From Pyronema omphalodes (taxonomy: Eukaryota > Ascomycota > Pezizomycetes > Pezizales > Pyronemataceae): a DNA stretch of 64,000 nucleotides. The notes under the pieces were generated by a model. It saw only the letters and a program-made list of their open reading frames with translations, was not told where the DNA came from and ran no database searches. The position numbers were made by a program, and so were the translations under genes. The stretch is from the NCBI GenBank assembly GCA_024516155.1, contig JAJJXM010000001.1, forward strand, positions 1,488,001-1,552,000, given 5' to 3'. This document shows positions 26,987 to 38,220 of this stretch, one piece after another. Numbering within the stretch: the first letter of the stretch is position 1; each line of letters starts with the position of its first letter.

Positions 26987-26999
26987 CTCCTGTAAGCCC

Positions 27000-29279
27000 A
27001 ATTGGATGAGATGATCTAGATTCTAGCAGAATGGAATGCATTTTTTCCGGTTCGTCTTGCAGCCTGATGGCATGCATACTTTTGAATTCGGTCTACTAGG
27101 TAAGAAGATAAAGTCTATCAGTATCTAACAGCTTTATATAGGGACGAGTGATGACGTAGAACGCCGGCTTGGGTGGGCATGGGGGCCAATGGGGACCGTA
27201 GATGTCCGGACGATGGAAAGACACCAGAGTGATGGAATGATGACTCAAAGGGTGAAAGGAAGTATAGTGCTGAGCATGAGAGATTCTTACAAAGTAGTTT
27301 TGGGTTTGAAGTCGTGGTGATTCTCGAAGGTGAATGAGGATGAGAGGAGAAGGAAAAGAAGAAGGAGGAGGGGCAATAGAAACGGACGGCTTAAGAAGAG
27401 GAGGGGTCGCCGTTCGACATCCTGGTGTTGGCGGTCTCGGACGCTATTTGCTAATTCTTTGTCCAATGCCCAGAAGGATTAGCTTCACCTGCGTGATGCA
27501 TTGCCGTGGAACCGTCAGAGTTGGAACAGGAACACCAAATCCAACTCACCCGAACATCCACAACATGTCGGGAAGTACCCCACACCCCGCAGAGCTGGCC
27601 GGGGATTGATGAGAATTGGAAATTGATCTCCGCCGAGAATGTACCACTCCGATCGCGACGTTTATTATTCCGCGCAGGATGCAGAGAGGAGGTTTATCGT
27701 TTATCGTTTATCATTTTGCTGCGACACGGAGTAACCCGTCACCACCGCTTGCATGCGTTGGGAAGGCAAAAATTGCGCTCATATCAACTCAGCTGAGCAA
27801 CCACATGCTGGAATGTTCAATGAAGCAAAGTGGAAAGCCCCAAAGGATCACAACTTGCAGAGCCGCAAGGAGACCACAACCTACAGAGCCGCAAAAAGAT
27901 CCCCAAGACAAAGTACCGAAACCCGGGTATTCACACGATGGCTTAACAGAGACTATGGACCAAAAGCACGCCTTCACGGCAGTCTAATCAATTTAGCTTT
28001 GGATTTTCGTGTCACCGGCGAAATGAAATTCTGCAAACGGCGGTGTCTCTCGGGATCAAAAGGCGCAGTCAAATCACCACCTTCAAGTCCCGTAGTTTCC
28101 GCCTGCTTCGACATCCGATTTGCAGCTTGCTTGGCGCGGGCAAGACGGCGTAGAATTGTGGCTTACTAATGTCCCGAGCGGCGACATCAGCGCTGTGGCG
28201 GGGGAGAAGAGTGAGGATTTGGTTCAACTCTGAGCACAAAAATATGAAATACCGTCTTACAGAACGATATAGTTTCGTTTCTGCATGAACCATACCACAA
28301 CTTAATCAATGCGGATGTATATATGATTTGAACCTAAATAAACTCGCCGAATACAAGATCATCACGCGCCATATTGATGCATCAAGGCCGATTTTCCGCA
28401 GAGTCAATGACAATCCGGATTGTGATATCCATGGAATTGGCGTTTGCAGAATGAGGGAATGTTATGCCAATTGGATATTCCGGCTGTAGCAGCGTGCATT
28501 CCGATAACCGTTCATTCCACCGGCTTTAGGATTGAGTAGGTATTGCCGAAGTTTAGAAAGCCGAAATGGATTGAATCCCATGTGCTGTGACTTCTTTCTA
28601 TCGATGTCGTGATGTTAAACTTCGTCGTAACACAACCGTTCCTCATCTCGGATCACTGCTGCGGAATGGCTGTAAGAAACCCACCCCAGTCCGACATGAC
28701 GTCAAGAGGATCTCATCTTTGATAAGATAAGCCGAATCTAGTCGAGTACGTACTCTCGCTTGGCATGCAGCTCCCTGGCGTCACGAGTCGCGACAAGCTA
28801 TGCGCACTCGGACTGTGCGACTTCAACAGCAAGAGCAGCTCTCGACGTGTAGAGCTGCCAAGCGACAGAGTATCACGAGATTTACGAAGACCCTGCATTC
28901 AGAGTACAATCGTACTCCTGACAAAGACAGCGAAGGATACCTTACACAATCTAACCGAGGCTTTGACCCTATTCTTTCTTTCCCTTGAGCGCGAAACAAC
29001 CAGCCCTCTCTCATTCCTAGAAGTTGTATACTTTGTCTTCACGAGTTTGTCAAACTGGAGGATTACACCGAGATTCCGATTATTGCGAGCTGTACATAGC
29101 TACACTCACCAATCAAAGTTCCTCTCCTCCCCCACAGCTCCAGATAGCTTCAAAGAGTCTCGATACACTATAAAGTACACGATAAACGAGCTCCTGCGCG
29201 CGTGCATGCGAACCTCAACTTTCCCACCCTCCACATTCTCCATGCTATTATCAGCTTTCCAGTAGCGGCCTTTCCTTCC
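27000..29279. other. divergent intergenic region between THI5 and the phospholipase gene
   Basis: This 2.3-kb region contains the promoters of the two divergently transcribed neighbours. Small overlapping frames (27334-28169 plus, 28765-29265 plus) have no recognisable domain and are probably non-coding. No repeat or RNA gene was seen. Confidence 0.5.
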
Positions 29280-32175
29280 ATGATGGTCCGCATAATCTAT
29301 CTTCTCCCGCCAATCGTCCCATTCGCACACGCCTGCGGAGTCCTGCATGCCTTTCTTCTCCGTCTTGTTCCGTCCCCTGCTAACAAACTATAGCACCCAC
29401 AACCAAATTGTCCAACGTTCCTCGCATCTTTTCTCCCTACCGAATTCGCAACCACAATACTCAGCCCCGCAAACTTTATTTTCTCCTCTCCTCAACTCTG
29501 CAGAAAACTTCCCGTCTATCCAAGCTGGCGCTTTCTTCCCAGATTGGGGTTACCAATGTTTCAGCACCGACGACGATGCCGAAGCCGCTCATTGGCCCCC
29601 ATTTCTTGTAGCCGCTGTGGAATATGTCACCGAGAAATATGGTTTCCTTAACAGAACCAACTCTGTGGCTAGAGAGGATAAAGAACAAAAGCATCTGGAA
29701 AGTCTAATTGCTTTCATATTCGCTATTGCATCTCATCAAACAGCTGATGCAACCTGGCATGCAATAAGACTTCCTACAGGTCTACTGGATGTTCTTGCAG
29801 GTGTGGATTTCGATGGGGACTACAATTCTGCACATAGTAATTTGGATATTGGCGGGGACTTATTAGCTGCGGCTAGACTGGGACGGCTGCCAGAAGAGAG
29901 TAGATACTGGATTTCAAATAATTGGCAGGTGCCAATTGATGATCTAATTGCTATCTATGATCGGATGGGGAGGTCTATCAGCAAATATGTGATGCGTTAT
30001 TGCTGTATGAGAGGCCTAGCTGCACTTAAAAGTGAGATGGCATTAGGGAGCGCTTTGTATGGGAGGTATGCAGCAAAATCTCCAATGATGGTGGAGGAAA
30101 TTGATACCTATTATCTTGGAGGAATAAGGGAGATGGCGGCAAGAACAGTGGGGTGTTGGCAGGGACTTATGACGTGGTTCTCGGGGGGAGTAACGGCGGA
30201 GGAGAAACAAAACGGCGGATGGGAAATTTGTGATGTTTTTCAAGCCATCAAAGCTCATGGTGGAGCTGGACCACAGGGACTGACGGGACCGAAGGGGTCT
30301 CTAGGCCCTCGTGAGGAGCATCCGCACCGTCACTCCATCTTGGAAGACCCAACAATAGCAGCCTGGGTCATATCACAGATGGAAACTATTACAGTATCCA
30401 CTGATTCCTTTGGCAAAGAAACCTATACCCTCCCACAACTAGTAGAACCAGCACTACCGGCAAAACACATTCCTATCAAGAACTTAAACTTTGAAGAGCC
30501 GGTGTATGTAGCCACCTACGTTCCTTACGGGCACCTAGGCAGCTCCATTGCCGCAGGATATTTTGGGCCTACACCAGATGAACTCGCATTTGCTGTTGGA
30601 GCACCCGGAGAATCCGAGGATTCAAGTAGACCTGGAGAGGGAAATGTCTATATCATACCAAATGGCTACATCGGCGGTTCATCCTCGCAACTTGTATCGA
30701 ATCTTACTCTCTCTACCTCTAGTAACCCTGCCCTAGCTCCAGCCTCAGTAGATCAACGCTTCGGCTCTTCTACCTCATCTCTCAGAGCTTTAAACCGTAC
30801 CTTCCTAGCTGTCTCCGCCCCTGGTCCTTTATCCTACGACCCCTCAAAACCCCCTTCTGTTCCATTCTCAGAAGACACCATCGCCGGCCGTGTCAAGCTT
30901 TTTCTCCCTGGTAAAGCCGAGCCGGAATTTACCTTCACCCTTCGCGGGGCAGAACTAGGCGGTATAGGAAGGCGACAGTGGGGTGATAAGCTTTCAGCCG
31001 CGGCGTTGGGTGGTGAAGGCGGAGACGAAAACGAATGGCTTATAATCAGCGGATCCCGTAGCGACGGCGAAAGACTCTGCGAAGGTCGAAGGGTCGTTCA
31101 ATGGGGCGAAGGCGAGGTGACATTAATCCGTCTCTCATCCAACGATGCAACAGTACCCATAACCTCCCAGGATATTGAACACCTCGATATCCTTCACCGT
31201 CGAAACATAATCCCCCAAGCCACAACAACAGTGCTACAACTCACACTTCCAGACTCGGCAAGACAAGATATCCCCTGTAATAAACCCTCCATCTACGCCT
31301 CCTTTGGCTTCGCAACGGCGTTTTCGTCCAGGAGTAGGATCATTTGGGTTTCTGCTCCGGGTATTGGAAGTGTTTTTGGTTACCGGCTATCCCCTGTTTC
31401 TAACACACTGGAACTTGTCGTCACTATAAAAGAACCGGAACCAGAGAAACAGCTGCTACATACTAATTTTGGTCATGCTTTAGCAACTGGGGTTCTGGAG
31501 GATGGAACCGAGTTTCTGGCTGTTTCGTCCCCGAATGAGGATTTGGATAATCAGCTTCAGGCTGGTGTTGTGAGAATTTATACCCTCGATTCTCAGCCAG
31601 GATCCGGATCAGACTCAGCCGGATTGATAACACCAACACTAAAAACCCTCATTACCCCAGAAGACAACAAAAACCCCTTTACAAAATTCGGAAGAGTCAT
31701 GACAGTTGATGCGGTTAATAAAAACCTCTGGATTTCCTCGGAATTTGCGGAGTTTGAAAGGGGACGAGTTTGGGGTGTTGCGATTGGGGAGTTGGGGGAG
31801 ACTCCGGCTGCTGCTGCGAAGATGGGGTTTGTTGCGAAGCTCCGACAGAAAGTTCAACAGCATGTCAGCAACCTTGGCAACTTCGCGGGTCTTACTCGCT
31901 TAACAAGCCCCACTCGCTTCCGGGGCCCCATTGGCTCCAGGGACTCCAACATCTCTCCTGCCCTTACACTAGCAACCCAACAGATAAAAGCAAAACCACT
32001 CTTCGAAGGCCTAAACACAGGCGAAAAATTCGGAGCACAGATCTTGACGACGGATCAAGGGGATGTGTTGGTTTGTGTTCCCGATGCGGGTGTTGCGAGG
32101 GAAAGACAGGAGGAGAGATTTTATGGCGCTGTGGCGGTTTTTAGAAGGAAGAAGATGGAGGCGGGGGAGTTGTAG
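29280..32175 (+). CDS. secreted GPI-specific phospholipase D-like protein (zinc-dependent PLC domain plus FG-GAP propeller)
   Basis: Exon 1 is 29280-29344 and exon 2 is 29394-32175, giving 948 aa. The intron begins GCATGC and ends CTATAG with branch TGCTAAC, so it is a GC-AG intron; only this junction restores CG-VLTHNQI directly after the signal peptide (MMVRIIYLLPP to A18). The mature start matches the family's Cys-Gly-x-x-Thr-His pattern. Residues about 19-250 form the zinc-dependent phospholipase domain, with TADATWHAI and then HSNLDIGGDLLAAARL carrying the His and Asp metal ligands. From about residue 395 to the end are FG-GAP beta-propeller repeats: YGHLGSSIAAG, FGSSTSSL, YASFGFATAF, NFGHALATG, KFGRVMTV, KFGAQILTT, several followed by V-x-x-P. 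The animal enzyme cleaves GPI anchors; here a secreted or cell-surface phospholipase role is inferred. A longer start at 29202 is possible but would bury the signal peptide. Confidence 0.87.
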
Positions 32176-32560
32176 ATTGAATAGTGGAACGATGGGGGGA
32201 GAGGGAGGGGGGAGACAGAGGGGAAGAGGGGAGGAGAGGGGATGGATATGTATTATGATTACCATGATTGCTATGATTGATTGATACCTTTAAGGATACC
32301 TTATGATTGTACTTTAGTTCTTTAGTTGCTCTTAGTTTTTTAGTTGCAAATTCATATCAGTGATTCAAACGAAAAGAAATAAACGACTTAACACAAAATA
32401 ACAGTAAATAACAATACTTATTCCAACCACACCCAGCACAGCGTTCTTATAAACGGAATATTGGAAATAGAAAACTATGGGATGCAATGTAAGCTCTTTG
32501 GAGTTTTGGTTTGCTTTGATGGTTATGGGGTTTTATGCCTTTCTTTTCTCTTTTTTGTTT

Positions 32561-32562
<2 letters not shown>

Positions 32563-32602
<40 letters not shown>
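32563..32602. repeat. homopolymer T40
   Basis: There are forty consecutive T on the plus strand (A40 on the minus), immediately followed by a G-rich stretch. Length at such runs is prone to sequencing or assembly error. Confidence 0.9.
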
Positions 32603-32603
<1 letters not shown>

Positions 32604-32748
32604 GGAGGGGGTGGGGGATACTGTAAACCCTTGGATAACGGGTCAATAGAAACGAGGGATTTTGGCTGGATTTGATCTCGACTGGTTTCAATTGGTTTCA
32701 ACTGGCTTTATTTATATAAATCACTACCTAGATTCGAGCTTAATTATT

Positions 32749-32820
32749 GATTCGTGGATTCGTGGATTCGTGGATTCGTGGATTCGTGGATTCGTGGATT
32801 CGTGGATTCGTGGATTCGTG
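32749..32820. repeat. 8-bp tandem repeat, nine perfect copies
   Basis: The unit GATTCGTG is repeated nine times without interruption, followed by two decayed units with substitutions up to about 32836. Confidence 0.95.
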
Positions 32821-33247
32821 GGTTCTTGGGTTCATGAAATATCACGCTTTCTGGTGCATGATGATGATGCATAACTAGGAGCTTGTAGCTGGAGGACATA
32901 GGTTTGTGTTGGGTTTGTTGGAAATGTCAAGCTGTGGAGGGCTGGGTTGGGCTGGGCTGGGCTGATGTGCGGGATTATGTGTAGGGTTATGGCATGTATT
33001 TTCCTTATATAGGCTTGAAGTGGGATGGTTTAGCCCCCCATCCCCCCCCTCCCACCCCCCTCCCCCCTCCCTCCTCCACCCCTTGACTAATGCCCATATA
33101 TCATTAAAAGTAATTCAAATGTAGAAAAAACCAACAGCTAATGTGCGGGGGATTTAAATTGGTATATTGGTATATTGGTTATATTCCCACCCCGTAAAAT
33201 CAAAACTCCATTCCCTAATATCGACATCTAAAGCGAACATAACCCTT

Positions 33248-34674
33248 CTAATCATCAAAAGTCCTCGCACCTCTATATCTCCACAGTCTACTTGTCTCCT
33301 TCAAATTCGTCCTCTTTACCCTTCCCTCATCGCTAGTATTCACCACCGTTCCATTCGTCTTCCCACCCTCCGGTGTTTCTTCCCCTACCTTAATCGGTAC
33401 AAACACCATTTCTCCCTCGTCTCCATTCCTGAACATTTCATCTAGATAATGCATCACAAACTGATGTCCACCTTTTCCTTTTCTCATGAAGAGTTTGCCG
33501 GCAAATTGGTTATCATCCATATGAGTTTCATGTCTGACTCCCTTTTGCGCTTGACCTCGGCCTCCTAAATCCCATTCCAGAAACTCTGCCGCTTCCCCGG
33601 AATCAATAGCCGCACCACTAGGACCCGGATGATAAGCCAACACCCCGAATCTTGATACGAAATCGAATTCATTGGCGTAATGTTCAATATACTTGATAGT
33701 AGGAAAACGAATAGCCTCGCCATTTTGCGGCTGATACATATTTGGGGGGTTATTGAAATGATTTGCAGCGTTGCCGAAGGTGTATACTTCCAGACGGTTT
33801 AGGACTTCGTCGGCAAGATCCGCAAATAACATATCCAGTGCAAGAGAGGTTATTAATCCGCCTTGGGAATGTGCTAGGATTATTACTTTTTTGTAACGCC
33901 ATTGAGAAGGGTTTGCGGGATTGCGTTGCAGGAGATGAGTGCGGATTTGTTTGTAGGTTTCTTTTACGCAGCCGTTGGTTAGGCCTAGGTCCCGTTGGAT
34001 TAGACATTGCATTAGGTCTAGGATTAATCCGAAGCTGTGGTTGGTTTGGTATGTTAGGAAATTGGAATTGAGATTACGGATATCTGATATAGATGGCAAG
34101 AAATGGGATGGGATGGGATGGGATAGAATACTTACGTTCGGTTATGGATGGCTTCTACTGGCCGTCCGAAGCGTCGTTGAATCTCGTCAATGGCTCCTTG
34201 TACCCACCATCGGCCTGCCATCACCCCGTTTACGAACATCCATTTCTCGCCAGGAACTTCGGGGATCTTGGGTGAACTCTCGATCATCGCTCCTTCCCTT
34301 GTCTGGTTCAGTATCCAAGCCATAATCCAAACCACCACGAAATATGCCGCTGCAATAAGTAACCAAGCACCACCTGGTAGTTCTATCCATAATGGAATCA
34401 AAAGAAACCCTCCGAGTCCAAGGCCGATAAATATAGTGTGGATAAAGAGTGTAAAAAGGTTGCCGAAAGACCATAGGTACAATTCCCCACGATGGTTAGA
34501 GGTCTTAAGTGGCCAGACTATCGTGTAGAGGTATCTGAAGTTTCGGAGCAGCAGAAGGAAATCGGTGAGGAGTAATACAGTTGGTGGATATCGAAACGGG
34601 GCGGGCGCACGCGAGGTGGTATTAACAGTCGCAGAGCGGCCATCTGGGGCTGTTGGGACCATTTTTAAAACCAT
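33248..34674 (-). CDS. membrane-anchored alpha/beta hydrolase (serine esterase/lipase type)
   Basis: Two exons in phase, 34674-34136 and 34034-33248, give 441 aa. The intron (GTAAGT..CCACAG, branch CCTAAC) carries a short CCCAT repeat just after the donor; an earlier acceptor at 34084 would create an immediate stop, so the later one is preferred. Residues about 27-55 and 65-122 are strongly hydrophobic and predict two or three membrane spans. The catalytic part follows the exon junction, with a beta strand and nucleophile elbow KKVIILAHSQGG placing Ser at residue 236, then a VYTFGNAANHF strand. This A-H-S-Q-G elbow is typical of fungal serine esterases of unknown substrate. It is convergent with the phospholipase gene, and a lipid substrate is conceivable but unproven. 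The catalytic acid and His cannot be assigned with confidence. Confidence 0.87.
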
Positions 34675-36497
34675 GATGGCGGTGGTTTTCCCGGGTTATC
34701 GGGATCGATTCCGTATCAGTACTTCTTTTGGACTGTTTCGTCGGATTGTTTCGTCGGGATTTGTCTTAAACTTCGTAGAGTTTTTTCTTTTCGTCAATGC
34801 TGTTTCGTAGTGATGATGGAGGAGCTTCGATGATCTTAAAAGATGTCAATAGCCTCTCAAGATGACGTCTCTAGATGATGTTGGCTTGCCTTTTGAGGGC
34901 TAGGCCGAGATCATGAGTACACTCCGAAAGACAGGGGTAGCCGCGGTTTTTCTATTTACAGGTTCTCCTATCCGTCCGCTTATGTGGGACGTGATACGAT
35001 AGAAGGTCTCGTGAGAGGGTCATCTTGAGACAATTTCATTTGCCTGGTTATATAAATGCTTTAAGGGAGGGGTTTTTGTGGGCCTGAGCTGAAAATTATA
35101 AAATTGAAAGTTTGGTTCGTGAACGTTAGGACTCGCGTTTGCAACTACATATGCGGGGTACGGGCACTCATCCGAGGTCGGCAACGTGGCGTTGGCTCGG
35201 CGAAATCGCGCCAAGTAGACTGCCAAGATGGAACTTATTATTAGGCGCTCAGATATGGCCTCAGATAGGCGCGAGTTGTTTGGATGGTTCCTGAAGATCT
35301 CTTCTACACATGGGTTTGTAAAGTTGTGTAAACTACACTTTTGTTGTGGAATTTCTAGAATGATCGCAATGCCTTATGTAGCCTAAAATTTCGTGAGATT
35401 ACTGCGGAATTTTACGTACATCATCTGTTCTAGATTACTTATTTCTCATGATATTTCAAGCCTTGTTCACTGCTCCACTGAGCTGATATTCCTTAAAATA
35501 AGCAATCGGAACCAAGATGATGTCTGCCTAAAAAAATGAAGTAAAACTGATTTCTCAGGTAACAGTGAGATTTGATCTTGTGTAGCCAACATCGACTCAT
35601 GGTTACGATCAAGGGTCCAGGAACCCGAGATCGAATGTTGCACAACCGGCTCGGCAATCCTCGCTAGCCGCTCTCTCGGGATACGAAGAATTCAGTGGCT
35701 AAGTACAATCAATCTCATGGATCAGTACCATTACCCTGGTGATTTTTCAATATCTATGAAGCAACCTATCAGGTCGCTTCCGGCCGCGCTGTCAAATGTC
35801 AAATCAAAGTCATGGGTGTATCCATGTTTCTGTATCTTCTGTACCCGAGCAGTTCTACACGTGAAGGGATGTCGAATCTCATTTGGTGAAGATGGACTTG
35901 GGTACAAGGGTAAGACCTGCACTCTGTTGTATCACCGTGTCCGACTTTTCCCCATGCAACAGAAAATACTAAGACTACTGCCTTTGCTGAAGCATAAAAC
36001 ATCTTTGGATAATCATGGTTAAACTTGGCTATTAAAGGCTCTAAATTTCTTAGCTTTTCACAGGAAGCCCCGGAAGACATAATTATGCTGTTACATGCGG
36101 ACTTTATGGGGTATGCTATACTTAAAGCAACCCCTAGTACATATGCTCCCAGGTTCGGAATAAAGATTTAGTTTCCCGCTCGGAAAATACGATTGACAGG
36201 TCAAATCCCGGATTTACTCCCACTCTAGGTATGTATTATCTCGGAATACAGTACCGAAGTAGCCATGATTTTGCGGGGTAAGGGTAGTTAGTGTTGAACC
36301 GGTCGGCTCCATGTATAAATTCTTCGATGCATATGAAATTTGGTCGGGATACAACGTTGGAAGTGCTGGAGAATCCATACTTCACATGAAGGTTGGTGAG
36401 GAATAAAATGCACCAAATTCCTTCGTATTTCCTTCGGCCCTCTCAACGATACAAACAGGTCAGAAGCAGCTACTATATCAGCCGAAAGCCCTTCAAA
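34675..36497. other. intergenic region
   Basis: It holds the promoter of the hydrolase (left side) and of the NLP gene (right side). The largest frames (35717-36022 plus, 35799-36080 minus) overlap on opposite strands and lack domains. I see no RNA gene or repeat. Confidence 0.5.
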
Positions 36498-37416
36498 ATG
36501 AAGTACTCAATCCCCATGTTCCTCGGCCTCTTTTCCTTGGCCTCCGCCTCCGATCCCACAATCCCCGGCTCTCTCTTTTCCTCCGACCCTGCCTCAGCCG
36601 CCAAACAAAGTGCCCCCTTCTGGTTCTTCGGTCGATCCCTCTCCCGAGAACCCTGTTACCCCGAGTCTGCCGTCACTTCTTCCGGCACCCCCAATCCCGG
36701 TACAGCAGTCAGTACCAGCCCCGGAGAAGGTTGTCCTTCGCCAGGTCCATGGACTGGAACATATTCCCCAGGAAACTCCTTTCCAACCTATTATATGGTC
36801 CGGTATTGTTCGGGTGATGATAGTTGGAGGATTAGTTATAATCTCTATTTTTCGCATGATGGAATAACACCAATTGGGCACAGACATGACTGGGAATGGT
36901 GAGTTTTTCGAGGCCCTGGGGCTTAGAGATAGGGAAAGACAGAGAGGCTATAGAGCTGACGAGGGCGTAAATATAGGGTGGCTGTTGTTTGGAAGAAGTG
37001 TGATGGATCTAGTGACACTTGGTGTCGGAATAGGCTTGTACGGAGCTTTCACACGACGACTCAGAATAATGATTGGGGTGCTATTCAGAATACAATTAAC
37101 GGTATGGATAATGACGGGTATTTGAACTTCATATAGCTAACGAAAGTTCCTAGACAAGAGTGAGATTCGGAATCTTGGGGACAAAAATAAGCGCCATCCG
37201 CTCATCTACGTCGGTGCATTCAAGCATGCCATGTTTGACACCCGCAAGACAACCTACAATTTCATCGGCCTTGACGAGATGGAGTTTAGATCTAATGATT
37301 GGTGGTATTTTGCTCAGGATAATTTGGTTCCGGGTACTGTTATTGATAGGAACTGGAACTTTGGTGATGCCTCTAGCTCGCCGCCGGTTGTTTGGGATTC
37401 GATTTGTAGCAGATAA
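36498..37416 (+). CDS. NLP: necrosis- and ethylene-inducing-like (NPP1) protein
   Basis: Three exons in phase: 36498-36898, 36977-37101 and 37154-37416 (262 codons plus stop). Intron ends are GTGAGT..ATATAG and GTATGG..CCTAG. The start at 36498 opens a clear signal peptide (hydrophobic residues about 5-17). A Ser/Pro/Gly-rich stretch with two cysteines, the first in a Pro-Cys-Tyr-Pro context, precedes the core. The family hallmark heptapeptide GHRHDWE is intact at residues 127-133, directly before the first intron. NLPs are secreted; many bind sphingolipids and lyse dicot plasma membranes, while others are non-cytolytic and act as immune patterns. The cysteine arrangement suggests a non-type-1 member, but I cannot decide activity from sequence. 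No frameshift or premature stop is seen. A P450 gene and a dead xylanase lie just downstream. Confidence 0.93.
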
Positions 37417-38220
37417 GTGGTTTTAGTGCAGGATTTTGGCGATATTGATGAATAAAATGATCTTTGAAAGATTTTACAGATATTCCACGTGAATGGTGTC
37501 ATTGAAAATCAGAAGTGCGCAGAGCGAACAGAGCTCAAGGACACAGTGATGAGAGGAACAGAAATGGAGAACGAAAAGACATGAGGGGGGCTACAACCTG
37601 AAAAAAGAATGACCGCTCCGGGGCGTTCCCGGTAATTGTCGAGGTAACACTCGACAGTTAGCAATGTACTGTAATTAAATAGCTTCCACCATAACCTTAC
37701 GGTTAGATGCGTGTATGAAATAAAAAAAAACAAATAAAAAATAAATAAAAAAATCAGAAGTGCACTCATGGAATATCACTCGCCTGAACTGGAGGGTTAT
37801 TTAAAATAACCCCGCCACAAGTCATGGTTACCCGGTCCCGTTACAGCTCCCGACGCCGTACGTCATCCACAAACTGTCACCCGTACCGCCGTAGCCGCCT
37901 CAGTCACTTCGAAGTGCCATTCGCATCCGCTTCCCTCTTACCCCCCTCCCCCCCACGCTAGCCCGCCTACACAGTGCCTCCTCCTACACTTACCTCCACT
38001 ACTCTCTTCCCCTCCCCGGTTTCGGCCTCAGAATTTTTTGCGCCTCCACCCCTGAACTGTCCGGTCTCCTGTTGCAATATCGCATTAACCATTGATAAGC
38101 GAAGCCTATGGGCTAAAGCAGACAGAAAGCCTCTGACGTCGCGTGACTCGCGTCACCTACCGGCATAAAAGTGTTGTTTCTAAGCCTCAACCACGAGTGC
38201 ACTTCAAACGACGCCCACGA
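37417..38220. other. intergenic region upstream of the P450 gene
   Basis: It contains the 3' flank of the NLP gene and the P450 promoter. An A-rich stretch with AAATAAA-like units lies at about 37721-37752, and a C-rich stretch at about 37938-37957. No gene was found. Confidence 0.5.

Larger units (their letters stand above)
32176..33247. other. convergent 3' region with G-rich tracts, T40 run and 8-bp tandem repeat
   Basis: This region separates two convergent genes. It holds a G/A-rich tract on the plus strand at about 32192-32241, a run of 40 T at 32563-32602 followed by another G-rich tract to about 32629, a perfect 8-bp tandem repeat at 32749-32820, and a C-rich tract at about 33034-33082 that is G-rich on the minus strand. 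No gene is visible. Confidence 0.7.

Noticed and set aside
29202..29279. Earlier in-frame Met for the phospholipase D-like protein
   Set aside because: It would add 26 residues before the hydrophobic signal; the Met-Met pair at 29280 gives a normal signal peptide.
34083..34135. Short alternative intron (acceptor at 34084) in the hydrolase gene
   Set aside because: Joining there creates a stop within three codons; the acceptor at 34035 keeps the frame and has a better branch point.
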